Of a stretch of DNA of 27,338 nucleotides, positions 15,338-22,763 are shown one piece after another. The notes under the pieces were generated by a model. It saw nothing but the letters and a program-made list of their open reading frames with translations, was not told where the DNA came from and ran no database searches. Made by a program: the position numbers and the translations under genes. Each line of letters starts with the position of its first letter. Within the stretch, counting starts at the first letter, position 1. The DNA is from an uncultured Porphyromonadaceae bacterium (GTDB taxonomy: Bacteria; Bacteroidota; Bacteroidia; Bacteroidales; UBA11471), in NCBI GenBank assembly GCA_900547555.1, contig URHG01000037.1, positions 1-27,338 of the forward strand, given 5' to 3'.

Positions 15338-17632
15338 TTAAGGTACGACTATTTTCGATACGTGGTTATCATATATACCTATATATAAACCTGAGGGAAG
15401 ATTTATGTAACACTCTTTATTTTTAATAGGAATTTGCAGACACAATTTCCCGTTAAGATCGTAGACGGAGAGTATTTCGTTATCTTTTGCTCCTTCTACA
15501 TGAAGAATGCGATTGTTTTTGTCCGAAAAATAAAGTATGTTTTTATTAGGTATTTGAGTAGAGGAGATAGAACTTTCATCGGCTTTTCCTTTTATTTCTA
15601 TTTTATCTATACAAATACTTCCTACATCGTGTAATGTACTTTCGAACATAAGTTGAATCGTCGAAACGTGGGTGAGCGATAGGTTGTGTAAACATTCTAT
15701 CCATTTATTTTTTTCCGGAGAAAAAGTTTCGGCCAGTATCCATTCTTCTGTTTCATTTTCCCTATAATAAAGTTTCAGTTTATTCTTATCATCTTTCACG
15801 CTTGTTTTTTGTTGTATATAGAAAGATATTTCTGTCGGCGTACAACCGTTCGGCACAATGACAGGAGATATGAGCCTGTTTATATACGATGTCGTGTCGA
15901 AAAAGTTATTTTTCATGATATATGCATATTCATTGTTGTAAGGTATAGGCAATAACGGGTCAAGAAGTGTTTGCATATCATTAGCATTCAGAATACTCCA
16001 TTTAATATTTCTTTGTGTGGTTTCTTCATTCCATACGGTCGATATATCGGAGTAGTCGAAATTTTCTTTCCATACGACGATTTTTTCTTCTTGTTTCTGA
16101 AAGTTTATGACGATATTTTCGTTCTCCTGATTGCTTATGGTCATATCGATGTTCGTTGGAGTTCCGTCCCAACAAAAAGCAGCCGGCGTGGTATTGTCGT
16201 TCCATCGGGTTATGTTATGGCTGCCCGGGAAAGGACATGATGCATGATTTATGTTTCCATAGCTATTGGCATTGCTTGTCGGTATAGAGTAGGCCGATCC
16301 TGCGCATACGACATAACAGTTTTGCGGATGTGAAGCGTTGATGGTATTTGTCGATGCCTGTTTTTCGATGTCGGCATGAATGTGATAAATGAGTAGTCCT
16401 TCTCCCGGATTATGTATATCGAATACTTCGAGTCGTCGATTTTCGATAAGATAGTATTCTCCTTCTACGGGTGTATTTATGCGATATATTTCATCTTTGT
16501 TGTGATTCGATGGTCTGATAATGCTGTTTTCTTTTGTCGAAATATCTTGTACTTTACACCAACCAAAATTATAGGTTTTTACATAGGGATTGAAATTGGC
16601 GGGGGTGATGCCGTCGTTGTTCCAGCTGCCCGATGCCATGACGTCCCATTTGCCTGTACCTTCATATTCTCCTCCTGTACTGTAATCGGTGTCGTAATAA
16701 TCCATTGCTCCCAAAGCATGTCCCATTTCATGGCAGTGGGGGCCTATGCGTGAAATACCTGCACCGCTATTTCCCCGCAATTCGGGTGCGCAGGAATATT
16801 TGTTTATTTTCATATTTTGTATGGTAATGGGCGAGAATGTCATCTCGTGCGACCATATCGTATAGGCAGGTGCACCTGCCTCTTCACCGTGTCCGGCAAA
16901 AACAATATGAATGTTATCTATGTATCCGTCTCCATCGGCATCGTATTGCGAGAGGTCTTTTTCTTTGGCGACATGTTCTATGGCTTCTCTGAAAAGTGCA
17001 TACGGATTTGCGTCATTACCACCCATACCGGTATTTGCTCCGTAATAACTCATATTATGTTGGGCTGTGTATGGGCCTGTAAGGTCGCAAATGAAATTTA
17101 GTTGTCCGTACGATGCGTAATCGAAAAAATCGTGTACGCTTCCTACTGCTTCATCGGCCGAATATCCTTCTTCATTGAATAGAGCATCAAGTTCCCGATA
17201 TGTTTTTACGAAAGAGAGATCGGCAAATTGCATGAGAATGACCAATGCCCTACGATCTCCTGTAACTGTTTTTGCAGGAGGATTTTCATTGTTTCGAAAA
17301 GATGTGCGTATTGTATTTTTTCGAACGGGTATATTTTTTTTGATGGAGGAAAGAAATGTTTTCAAGTAATTTTTGGAGTCCGACAGTTTGTAACAAGAAG
17401 GAACAGCATATCCGTTTATATCTTCTTGTGCATATACCCAACCCGAAGAATCGGCAAGCAGCGTATAATTATCTTCTGTCATAGCCCATTTGGTATGCTC
17501 ATCGCCGTGCAGAGTTATGTATAGCGTGCGGTCGGAGGCTTTTACTTGTATTTTACGCGGATAGGCCGGAACAGACTTTGCAGGAAAATAAACGAACGAA
17601 CATAAAACAATGAAGATAATTATACGCTGCAT
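15338..17632 (-). CDS. Secreted M6 family metalloprotease with type IX secretion-like C-terminal domain
   Basis: 764 residues. A signal peptide covers about residues 1-20 (ending AKS). The M6 (immune inhibitor A type) catalytic zinc site is H301-E302-M-G-H305-xx-G-xx-D311, with Met332 in WDVMASGSWN as the Met-turn. DADGDGYIDN at 231-240 looks like a Ca-binding loop. After the catalytic domain a beta-sandwich region (about 510-680) precedes an end segment typical of T9SS sorting domains: SVYDLNGKL, LPSGLYIGIY and a final KIVV. The enzyme probably degrades extracellular proteins after export across the outer membrane. A small lipoprotein gene lies 6 bases upstream on the same strand and is likely in the same operon. 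Confidence 0.91.
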   Translation of the reverse strand: MQRIIIFIVLCSFVYFPAKSVPAYPRKIQVKASDRTLYITLHGDEHTKWAMTEDNYTLLADSSGWVYAQEDINGYAVPSCYKLSDSKNYLKTFLSSIKKNIPVRKNTIRTSFRNNENPPAKTVTGDRRALVILMQFADLSFVKTYRELDALFNEEGYSADEAVGSVHDFFDYASYGQLNFICDLTGPYTAQHNMSYYGANTGMGGNDANPYALFREAIEHVAKEKDLSQYDADGDGYIDNIHIVFAGHGEEAGAPAYTIWSHEMTFSPITIQNMKINKYSCAPELRGNSGAGISRIGPHCHEMGHALGAMDYYDTDYSTGGEYEGTGKWDVMASGSWNNDGITPANFNPYVKTYNFGWCKVQDISTKENSIIRPSNHNKDEIYRINTPVEGEYYLIENRRLEVFDIHNPGEGLLIYHIHADIEKQASTNTINASHPQNCYVVCAGSAYSIPTSNANSYGNINHASCPFPGSHNITRWNDNTTPAAFCWDGTPTNIDMTISNQENENIVINFQKQEEKIVVWKENFDYSDISTVWNEETTQRNIKWSILNANDMQTLLDPLLPIPYNNEYAYIMKNNFFDTTSYINRLISPVIVPNGCTPTEISFYIQQKTSVKDDKNKLKLYYRENETEEWILAETFSPEKNKWIECLHNLSLTHVSTIQLMFESTLHDVGSICIDKIEIKGKADESSISSTQIPNKNILYFSDKNNRILHVEGAKDNEILSVYDLNGKLCLQIPIKNKECYINLPSGLYIGIYDNHVSKIVVP

Positions 17633-17638
17633 AATGTG

Positions 17639-18064
17639 TTAATCTTTAATACCTGTATAGGTCATCATGTAACCACCAACCGTTAGATAATTAATATTCA
17701 ATGTTTTACCTGTTACGGTGATACTTATGTTTGGATCTGTTTCATTTGAAAATACATAAATGTTTCCTTGCAAAGATACATTGTAGTTTGCACTACCACT
17801 AGAATAAAAATCAGCTGAAACTTGAACACTTGTTGAAGTAAGCCGAGAAATTCTAACAATATAGGCATCAGAAACAACAGTTGTTCCAATGGTACGTTTT
17901 CCTGTATAAGTACCAGAAACAGCAGTTGCTACATCGGTATTTCCGGTTATAACGCCGGTATAAATATCATCTTCTTTTTCGTCATCTTTACCGCAAGAAG
18001 CAAAAGTGAAACACAGAGTTAAAACAGCGGCCATCAATATAGCCATCAGATTGATTTTTTTCAT
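17639..18064 (-). CDS. Small beta-rich lipoprotein, first gene of the M6 protease operon
   Basis: 141 residues. The lipoprotein signal peptide ends at Cys24 (FASC), followed by GKDDEKEDD, an acidic stretch that could direct it to the cell surface. The rest is rich in Thr, Ser and Val with regular alternation (GTYTGKRTIG, YIVRISRLTSTSVQVSADFY, NISITVTGKTLNINYL), as in a small beta barrel of calycin or lipocalin type. I do not recognise a named family. Its stop is six bases before the protease start, so the two are almost surely co-transcribed. It might inhibit, tether or chaperone the protease, but this is inference from position. Base composition is more AT-rich than the protease gene. Confidence 0.82.
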   Translation of the reverse strand: MKKINLMAILMAAVLTLCFTFASCGKDDEKEDDIYTGVITGNTDVATAVSGTYTGKRTIGTTVVSDAYIVRISRLTSTSVQVSADFYSSGSANYNVSLQGNIYVFSNETDPNISITVTGKTLNINYLTVGGYMMTYTGIKD

Positions 18065-18098
18065 ATTAGATTTTGAGTATTAAAAGTTAAACATGTTG

Positions 18099-18106
18099 CA
18101 AAGATA
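18099..18106 (-). promoter_or_regulatory. -7 promoter element for the lipoprotein-protease operon
   Basis: CAAAGATA on the + strand reads TATCTTTG on the - strand and lies 34 bases before the lipoprotein start at 18064. Confidence 0.63.
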
Positions 18107-18205
18107 TATATTAATTATGTATTTGAAATATTTTAGACAGAATTTTTTAGAAAAAAGAATTATTTTATTTGACAGGTAGGAGATGTTTGTTACACTAAAT
18201 ATCCG

Positions 18206-18213
18206 TATATTTG
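18206..18213 (+). promoter_or_regulatory. -7 promoter element for the 18224 lipoprotein gene
   Basis: TATATTTG, with TTTG 16 bases upstream at 18186-18189 as a possible -33 element. A second match, TATGTTTG at 18223-18230, overlaps the first ATG, so the true start could be the later ATG at 18233 or beyond. Confidence 0.5.
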
Positions 18214-18223
18214 TTCAACATAT

Positions 18224-18850
18224 ATGTTTGTTATGATAGCGTGCAGAAATTTTGTTTTAACCATCTGCTTGTTTGCAATGCTATTTTCTTGTGGTAGAGA
18301 GACAAGAAATGCGGTTGAGATTTTTTCATATCGGTATGATCCGCAATCGTCGGTATCCTTGCAGAAAGAGAGAATTTATTACGGTATGCTTCTCCAACCG
18401 ATTGTCAAAGAGGGGAAATTGTCGCTTCCTTCCATTGCAAAGGAAGACAGAAAGAATCTTCCCGATGTATATGTGTCGTATGTATCGGACTATATCGACC
18501 TTGTCAATACCTATTTGGATAAGTTGCCCGAGGAACAGAGAAAGAGTGTTCTTTCGTTTTATGAAGCATGGTCGATACCCGATGTCGTGATGAGTGATTA
18601 TTTGGTGTTTGGCGACAGTGTTGTTTTTTCGCTCGGTGAGAGACAAGCTGTCGAAATGAGAATACCGAAAGAGAATTATCGAGCCATGCTCCAAACGGTG
18701 AAGAATTTCAATACTCTTGAAACGAAAGGTAAAGTGAATTATGAAATGAAGAATGTCGGCAGTTTATTTATGAATCATGATTTATTCGGTGAGGTGCATG
18801 AATTGCTGATGCGGGACTTCGGTGAGCTCAATCGGAAATACAAGAATTGA
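18224..18850 (+). CDS. Hypothetical lipoprotein
   Basis: 208 residues. A hydrophobic N-terminus ends in the lipobox MLFSC (Cys23 from the first Met, Cys20 from the ATG at 18233). I do not recognise the family. The mature protein is largely helical and charged, with LPEEQRKSVLSFYEAW near 100-116 and a strand-rich segment SDYLVFGDSVVFSLGERQAVEMRIP near 123-147 (in two parts), then a helical end. Cysteine occurs only in the signal peptide, so no disulphides are expected in the mature part. It stands alone between the divergent protease operon and the CNNM gene; position gives no functional hint. The later start would shorten the signal peptide by three residues and is equally acceptable. Confidence 0.75.
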   Translation: MFVMIACRNFVLTICLFAMLFSCGRETRNAVEIFSYRYDPQSSVSLQKERIYYGMLLQPIVKEGKLSLPSIAKEDRKNLPDVYVSYVSDYIDLVNTYLDKLPEEQRKSVLSFYEAWSIPDVVMSDYLVFGDSVVFSLGERQAVEMRIPKENYRAMLQTVKNFNTLETKGKVNYEMKNVGSLFMNHDLFGEVHELLMRDFGELNRKYKN

Positions 18851-19170
18851 AAATATATTCTATATCGTATAAAAATGACAAAAGAAGAATAATTTGCAAG
18901 AATTTTTGTGCCGGATAATAGCAATTATAAAAAAATCTGTATATTTGCTTTTGTAACCGAAAAAGTATTTTGTTTTCGAACCTTATTGTACACATACTGC
19001 ATTTTCTGAATATCTGATACCGCAAAGTATCGGCCGTGTATGTACGATGCCATGTTGCCGTATCGTTTTCTTTTGTATGCGCATTTAGATTTAGTCTTGT
19101 TTTTGACGGAAAAAAGAGTTTATAAAACGAGGTACTAATAAAAAATCAAGATTTTACATTTTAAGAAATT
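18851..19170 (+). promoter_or_regulatory. 320-base leader region of the CNNM gene with a -7 element
   Basis: TATATTTG at 18940-18947 fits the promoter consensus and would give a leader of about 215 bases, long for this phylum. I see no recognised riboswitch, tRNA or strong hairpin in it. A 32-codon open frame (19040-19138) is present but has no ribosome binding site or family features. A long leader before a metal-transporter-like gene could hold a metal-sensing element; nothing in the sequence proves it. Confidence 0.4.
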
Positions 19171-20214
19171 ATGGGATTAATGTTATTATACCTTTTCATG
19201 GCATTAGGTATATCGTTTACATGTTCGGTACTGGAAGCCGTGTTGCTTTCGACACCGATGTCGTTTATTACGATGAAAGAGCAGGAAGGGGGCGGTAAAT
19301 CGGCTCTCTTGTTGAAGAAATACAAACAGAATATAGATAAACCCATTTCGGCGATACTTTCGCTCAATACCATTGCACACACCATAGGAGCGGCGGGGGT
19401 GGGAGCCGAGGCAGTGAAAATATTCGGTCAGGCCTATTTCGGTATCATATCGGCCATACTTACGATACTCATTCTGGTACTTTCCGAAATTATACCTAAG
19501 ACGATCGGAGCTTCGTACTGGCGGCGATTGGCACTCTTTTCGGCGCAGGTCATACGGGTATTCGTTTATGTATGCTATCCGTTGGTGTTATTGTCCGAGT
19601 TGATAACCCGTATTTTTTCACCCAAAGAAAAAGAGGTTTCGGTGAGCCGGGAGGAGGTATCTGCTATGCTTACGATGGGTGAGGAAGAAGGAGTGTTCGA
19701 GTCGAAAGAAAATAAGGTGATACAGAATCTTATCCGTCTCAATAATGTGAAGGTAAAAGAGGTGATGACACCTCGCGTGGTAACGGCAGTAGCGTCGGAA
19801 GAGATGACTTTGCGGGATTTTTACAATGAGAAATCGTATCGTTTCTATTCCCGTATTCCGGTCTATGGAGACAACAAGGATTATATAACCGGTTATGTGT
19901 TGCGCCGCACGGTGCTCGAAAATCTGACCGAAGACAAGTTCGATATGAAACTCAAAGACATACGTCGTCCCATACCTTATTTTTCCGAAAATAAATCGGT
20001 ATCGACCGTATGGGAAAAACTCCTCGAACATAAAGAGCAGATCGCTCTTATCGTCGACGAGTACGGTTGTTTTCGCGGAATCATCACGATGGAAGATGTT
20101 GTGGAGACCATATTCGGTCTCGAAATCATAGACGAAACCGATACGGTCGTTGATATGCAGCAGCTTGCCCGCGATCGTTGGAACGCCCGTATGGAACGTT
20201 ACAAGGAGATGTAA
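19171..20214 (+). CDS. CNNM/HlyC-CorC family protein (DUF21 plus CBS pair)
   Basis: 347 residues. The N-terminal DUF21 (CNNM) membrane domain covers about residues 1-150, with hydrophobic segments near 1-24, 62-85, 88-110 and 120-145, and the signature LSEIIPKTIGA near 104-114. A linker (EVSAMLTMGEEEGVFESKE) leads to two CBS domains, about 190-245 (VKEVMTPRVVTAVAS) and 255-315 (ALIVDEYGCFRGIITMEDVVE). The usual C-terminal CorC_HlyC domain is missing, and the protein ends soon after the second CBS, as in a short subgroup. Relatives export or regulate Mg, Co or Na ions at the inner membrane; the ion here is unknown. It is not a toxin despite the old hemolysin name. Confidence 0.9.
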   Translation: MGLMLLYLFMALGISFTCSVLEAVLLSTPMSFITMKEQEGGGKSALLLKKYKQNIDKPISAILSLNTIAHTIGAAGVGAEAVKIFGQAYFGIISAILTILILVLSEIIPKTIGASYWRRLALFSAQVIRVFVYVCYPLVLLSELITRIFSPKEKEVSVSREEVSAMLTMGEEEGVFESKENKVIQNLIRLNNVKVKEVMTPRVVTAVASEEMTLRDFYNEKSYRFYSRIPVYGDNKDYITGYVLRRTVLENLTEDKFDMKLKDIRRPIPYFSENKSVSTVWEKLLEHKEQIALIVDEYGCFRGIITMEDVVETIFGLEIIDETDTVVDMQQLARDRWNARMERYKEM

Positions 20215-20234
20215 CGGCGACAGTGTTTTACGGG

Positions 20235-20269
20235 ACGGCTTGCACATGTATGTGTAAGCCGTTTTATTT
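20235..20269 (+). terminator. Intrinsic terminator after the CNNM gene
   Basis: ACGGCTTGCACAT pairs with ATGTGTAAGCCGT (one G-U), a 13-bp stem with a very short loop, followed by TTTTATTT. It overlaps the stop codon of the convergent PH-like gene. Confidence 0.85.
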
Positions 20270-20686
20270 GTCAATGATTTCGATATGAGGATTACGGCAG
20301 AGCAATTCACGTACGAAAGCCTCGCTTTCTTTGGGCGAGAGATATGTGGGCCGTCGATTGCCATCTACGAGTAAAGAGATGTTCCGACGGGATAATGCAT
20401 AAGAAGAGAAAATAGCTTTGTTGTTCCGTCTTATGCAAATGCTTTTGATTTCGGTTACCGCGATATGGCGGGAAGAGAGGTAGCCCGATCGAAGACAAAG
20501 CGTGCCGTCGTCGAGAATCGCATATTCTGTGCCGATGATTTTGGCGATGAGGAATACGGCCCACAACATCGACAATATCCACAAGATGACATATCCCACC
20601 CATAAGGAGTAAAGCATTACAGCGGTGGCTGCGACCAGTTGCGGGTAGAATATGATACCGTCGATTCGAGACTTGAATGTGCGCAT
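20264..20686 (-). CDS. PH-like domain membrane protein
   Basis: 140 residues from the ATG at 20686. Two hydrophobic segments lie near residues 10-45 (LVAATAVMLYSLWVGYVILW and the following LSMLWAVFLIAK), then a bacterial PH-like domain: GTEYAILDDGTLCLRSGYLSS, a helix-free middle with IAVTEIKSICIRR, and LSPKESEAFVRELL near the end. This matches the layout of small YdbS-like or bPH_6 proteins of unknown role. A longer reading would begin at TTG 20704, but a -7 promoter element overlaps that codon, so the ATG is chosen. Its end overlaps the terminator of the CNNM gene. Confidence 0.8.
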   Translation of the reverse strand: MRTFKSRIDGIIFYPQLVAATAVMLYSLWVGYVILWILSMLWAVFLIAKIIGTEYAILDDGTLCLRSGYLSSRHIAVTEIKSICIRRNNKAIFSSYALSRRNISLLVDGNRRPTYLSPKESEAFVRELLCRNPHIEIIDK

Positions 20687-20701
20687 GTCGTATAGTTTTC
20701 C

Positions 20702-20709
20702 CAAAGATA
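20702..20709 (-). promoter_or_regulatory. -7 promoter element for the PH-like gene
   Basis: CAAAGATA on the + strand reads TATCTTTG on the - strand, 15 bases before the ATG at 20686. It overlaps the TTG that would start a longer reading frame. Confidence 0.63.
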
Positions 20710-20739
20710 CAGTAATCTTTATATGAGCATTTCAGAAGT

Positions 20740-22452
20740 TTAGTTCAATTTCCAATTTTCTTTTATGAAAGCGATTATCCTGTTTCGCCTCTCTTTGATT
20801 TCTTCTTCTCCCCAACTATTTTTTTCTTTGAGCATATCTCTTATTTCTTTATGGGAGTAGAAATCACTATCATAGAGATTTATTTTCTCCACAGGATTAT
20901 TATTGTTTTTTTCAGAATTGCTTCCCCATACCATCAAAACCAAATTTCCGATATTATTTAGCCATAGATTTATAAATTCTTGAGAATACTCTGTAAAATT
21001 GGGATTCTTAGGGGTTATATGGTCGATTGTATTTTCTAATCGTTTTTTCTCGAATTTGTTTTTGTATTCGTTTGGAGACAAAGGGCGTGCTCTTTCTTGT
21101 TTTCGCAAGTAGTTTTCATATTTCCAGAGAACATACTTTATGCTGTTGCGATAATGGTATGTGGAGTTGAAATAAGCCAAGCAATTTTCATTGAAGCTCC
21201 ACCACGGTTGGAACCCTTTTTCTATACAGTAATCGAGGTCGGAAGTTAACTTAGAAACATCCCCTTTATAATTTTTGGCCATATATGGAAAACTGTTCGT
21301 TCTGTAATCAGCATTCTTAAATTCGAGTTTGAAGAGGATATGTTCTATTTTCCTTGCCAGATTTAATATCAGATCGATATTATTTTCATGGTAATGAAAC
21401 AATTTGATCAAAAGGGGCATGGAGTTTTGTGTATCGAGAATCAATACATCGGCAATGGCATTATTGCTTTCGGCGTATTTTTCTATTTTTTCGATAGATT
21501 GGAATGTTTCTTTTAAAATATGGGCAAAGTCTATAATCCATTTTTCTTTTGTTTCATTATCAGATAGTTTATCCAATTCTGCTTTTACATTTTTTATAGG
21601 ATTCTCCCAGCCGGAAAGAAATGCTATATTGTGATAGCCTAAAACAGTATCTTCTTCAAAAGAAATACGTTCTGTCTGCTTATAAATATCGGCAAAGATG
21701 GTTTCTATATTTCTGATTTGTTGTTCTGTAATGGTATTGTCGGAAACAACGTAAAGTTTATGCATCAAGTAGGCTTTGAGTTTTTCCAAGGTTGTCAGGT
21801 CTTTACCGCGATCGTTTTGGAAAGCAAATATTTGACTGGCTTGCATTTTTGCATCTTTTCCCGATAATTCAAATGTCGTAATAACCGCATCGTCGATGAT
21901 TGTTTTCCATTCTGATAGAGTTGTTGTGGCTTGTTCCTTTAATTCTTTTTCAAAAAAATATTTTGCGTTCGATATTCTTTTTGAAGATAAGGTGTCTACT
22001 TTTGCATTATTGTCGTTGTTGAACACAAATCTTTCAAAAAAAGGATTGTCATAAGCAACTGTTTCGAATTTATAATTTCTTCCTAATCTGATATATAGTT
22101 CTCGAATACTCCGTGATTCGACTTCTTCTCCATTTTTATTTTTGATTTTTTCTTCCTTTTCTCTTTTTCCTAATTCGTAAATCAAAGAATTCATGAAAAT
22201 TATGATGGTTGTCAAACGTTGTTGCCCGTCTATGATCCAATATTTATTTTCATTATAGTTGTCTTTTTCAAATAAAAAATGTCCAAAATAGTATTTTTTA
22301 CGAGGGTCCTGCTCCTTTATGTCATTAAGAAATTGTCTGACTTGTTTCCTGTCTTTATCTACTTCCCATGAATATGCTCTTTGGTAGGGTGGAATTGAAA
22401 ATAAAATATTTTCTTCTTGGAATAATTCTTTGATAGTCGTCAGTCTTTCCAT
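20740..22452 (-). CDS. DUF262/DUF1524 protein, GmrSD-like type IV restriction nuclease
   Basis: 570 residues. The N-terminal DUF262 domain shows PPYQRAYSW at 21-29 and IDGQQRLTT at 74-82, the ParB-like nucleotide-binding core used by GmrS. The C-terminal DUF1524 HNH nuclease domain shows TIDHITPKN at 475-483 (His478 the likely general base), NIGNLVLM near 500-507 and SNSEKNN near 511-517. Fusion of both halves in one chain is the usual form of these enzymes, which cut modified phage DNA in an NTP-dependent way; SspE and BrxU are relatives. Sampled lines have clearly lower G+C (14 of 60 at 21541-21600; 22 of 60 at 21121-21180) than nadB next to it, suggesting acquisition. No methylase or other defence gene lies beside it, consistent with type IV action. 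Confidence 0.88.
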   Translation of the reverse strand: MERLTTIKELFQEENILFSIPPYQRAYSWEVDKDRKQVRQFLNDIKEQDPRKKYYFGHFLFEKDNYNENKYWIIDGQQRLTTIIIFMNSLIYELGKREKEEKIKNKNGEEVESRSIRELYIRLGRNYKFETVAYDNPFFERFVFNNDNNAKVDTLSSKRISNAKYFFEKELKEQATTTLSEWKTIIDDAVITTFELSGKDAKMQASQIFAFQNDRGKDLTTLEKLKAYLMHKLYVVSDNTITEQQIRNIETIFADIYKQTERISFEEDTVLGYHNIAFLSGWENPIKNVKAELDKLSDNETKEKWIIDFAHILKETFQSIEKIEKYAESNNAIADVLILDTQNSMPLLIKLFHYHENNIDLILNLARKIEHILFKLEFKNADYRTNSFPYMAKNYKGDVSKLTSDLDYCIEKGFQPWWSFNENCLAYFNSTYHYRNSIKYVLWKYENYLRKQERARPLSPNEYKNKFEKKRLENTIDHITPKNPNFTEYSQEFINLWLNNIGNLVLMVWGSNSEKNNNNPVEKINLYDSDFYSHKEIRDMLKEKNSWGEEEIKERRNRIIAFIKENWKLN

Positions 22453-22763
22453 ATTAGTGAAAATTCTTGTGAGATAAATGTAAGTACAGAGAATCGTTTG
22501 TTAACGATATTATTTTGTTTTTATAAAGAAAAAGAATTTCCATTGGAAAAACAAATTTCAAGTGATATATTCACTGACGACTGTGTGGAAAAAGTAGAAA
22601 TGGAGTGTGCCGAGTCGTTACACTGTAATAAAAAAGTTTTATAAAACTCAGGCCGGTTATAAAGGATTATCGTAAAATGACCGGTACGGGAATATTGTTT
22701 AGTGGAAATTCGTATATTTGCCGATAGAATACCGGAATAAATACCGGAGGCAGAAAGAGAGTT
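22453..22763 (+). promoter_or_regulatory. nadB upstream region with promoter and paired ATACCGGA repeats
   Basis: The 311-base gap has no gene. TATATTTG at 22713-22720 is a good -7 element 43 bases before nadB. In the leader, ATACCGGA occurs at 22729-22736 and 22741-22748, exactly 12 bases apart, the second running into GGAGG at 22746-22750. ACCGGTACGG (22679-22688) and GGCCGGTTAT (22652-22661) upstream also contain CCGGT. The pair could be an operator or an RNA element. TGTGGAAAA at 22584-22592 is a DnaA-box-like match on the - strand, probably by chance. Confidence 0.5.

Noticed and set aside
19040..19138. 32-codon open frame in the leader of the CNNM gene
   Set aside because: No Shine-Dalgarno, no signal peptide or recognisable motif, and length expected by chance.
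22584..22592. DnaA-box-like TTTTCCACA (- strand) upstream of nadB
   Set aside because: Single copy with no companion boxes, and not at the skew switch; such a 9-mer is expected about once by chance in this length.
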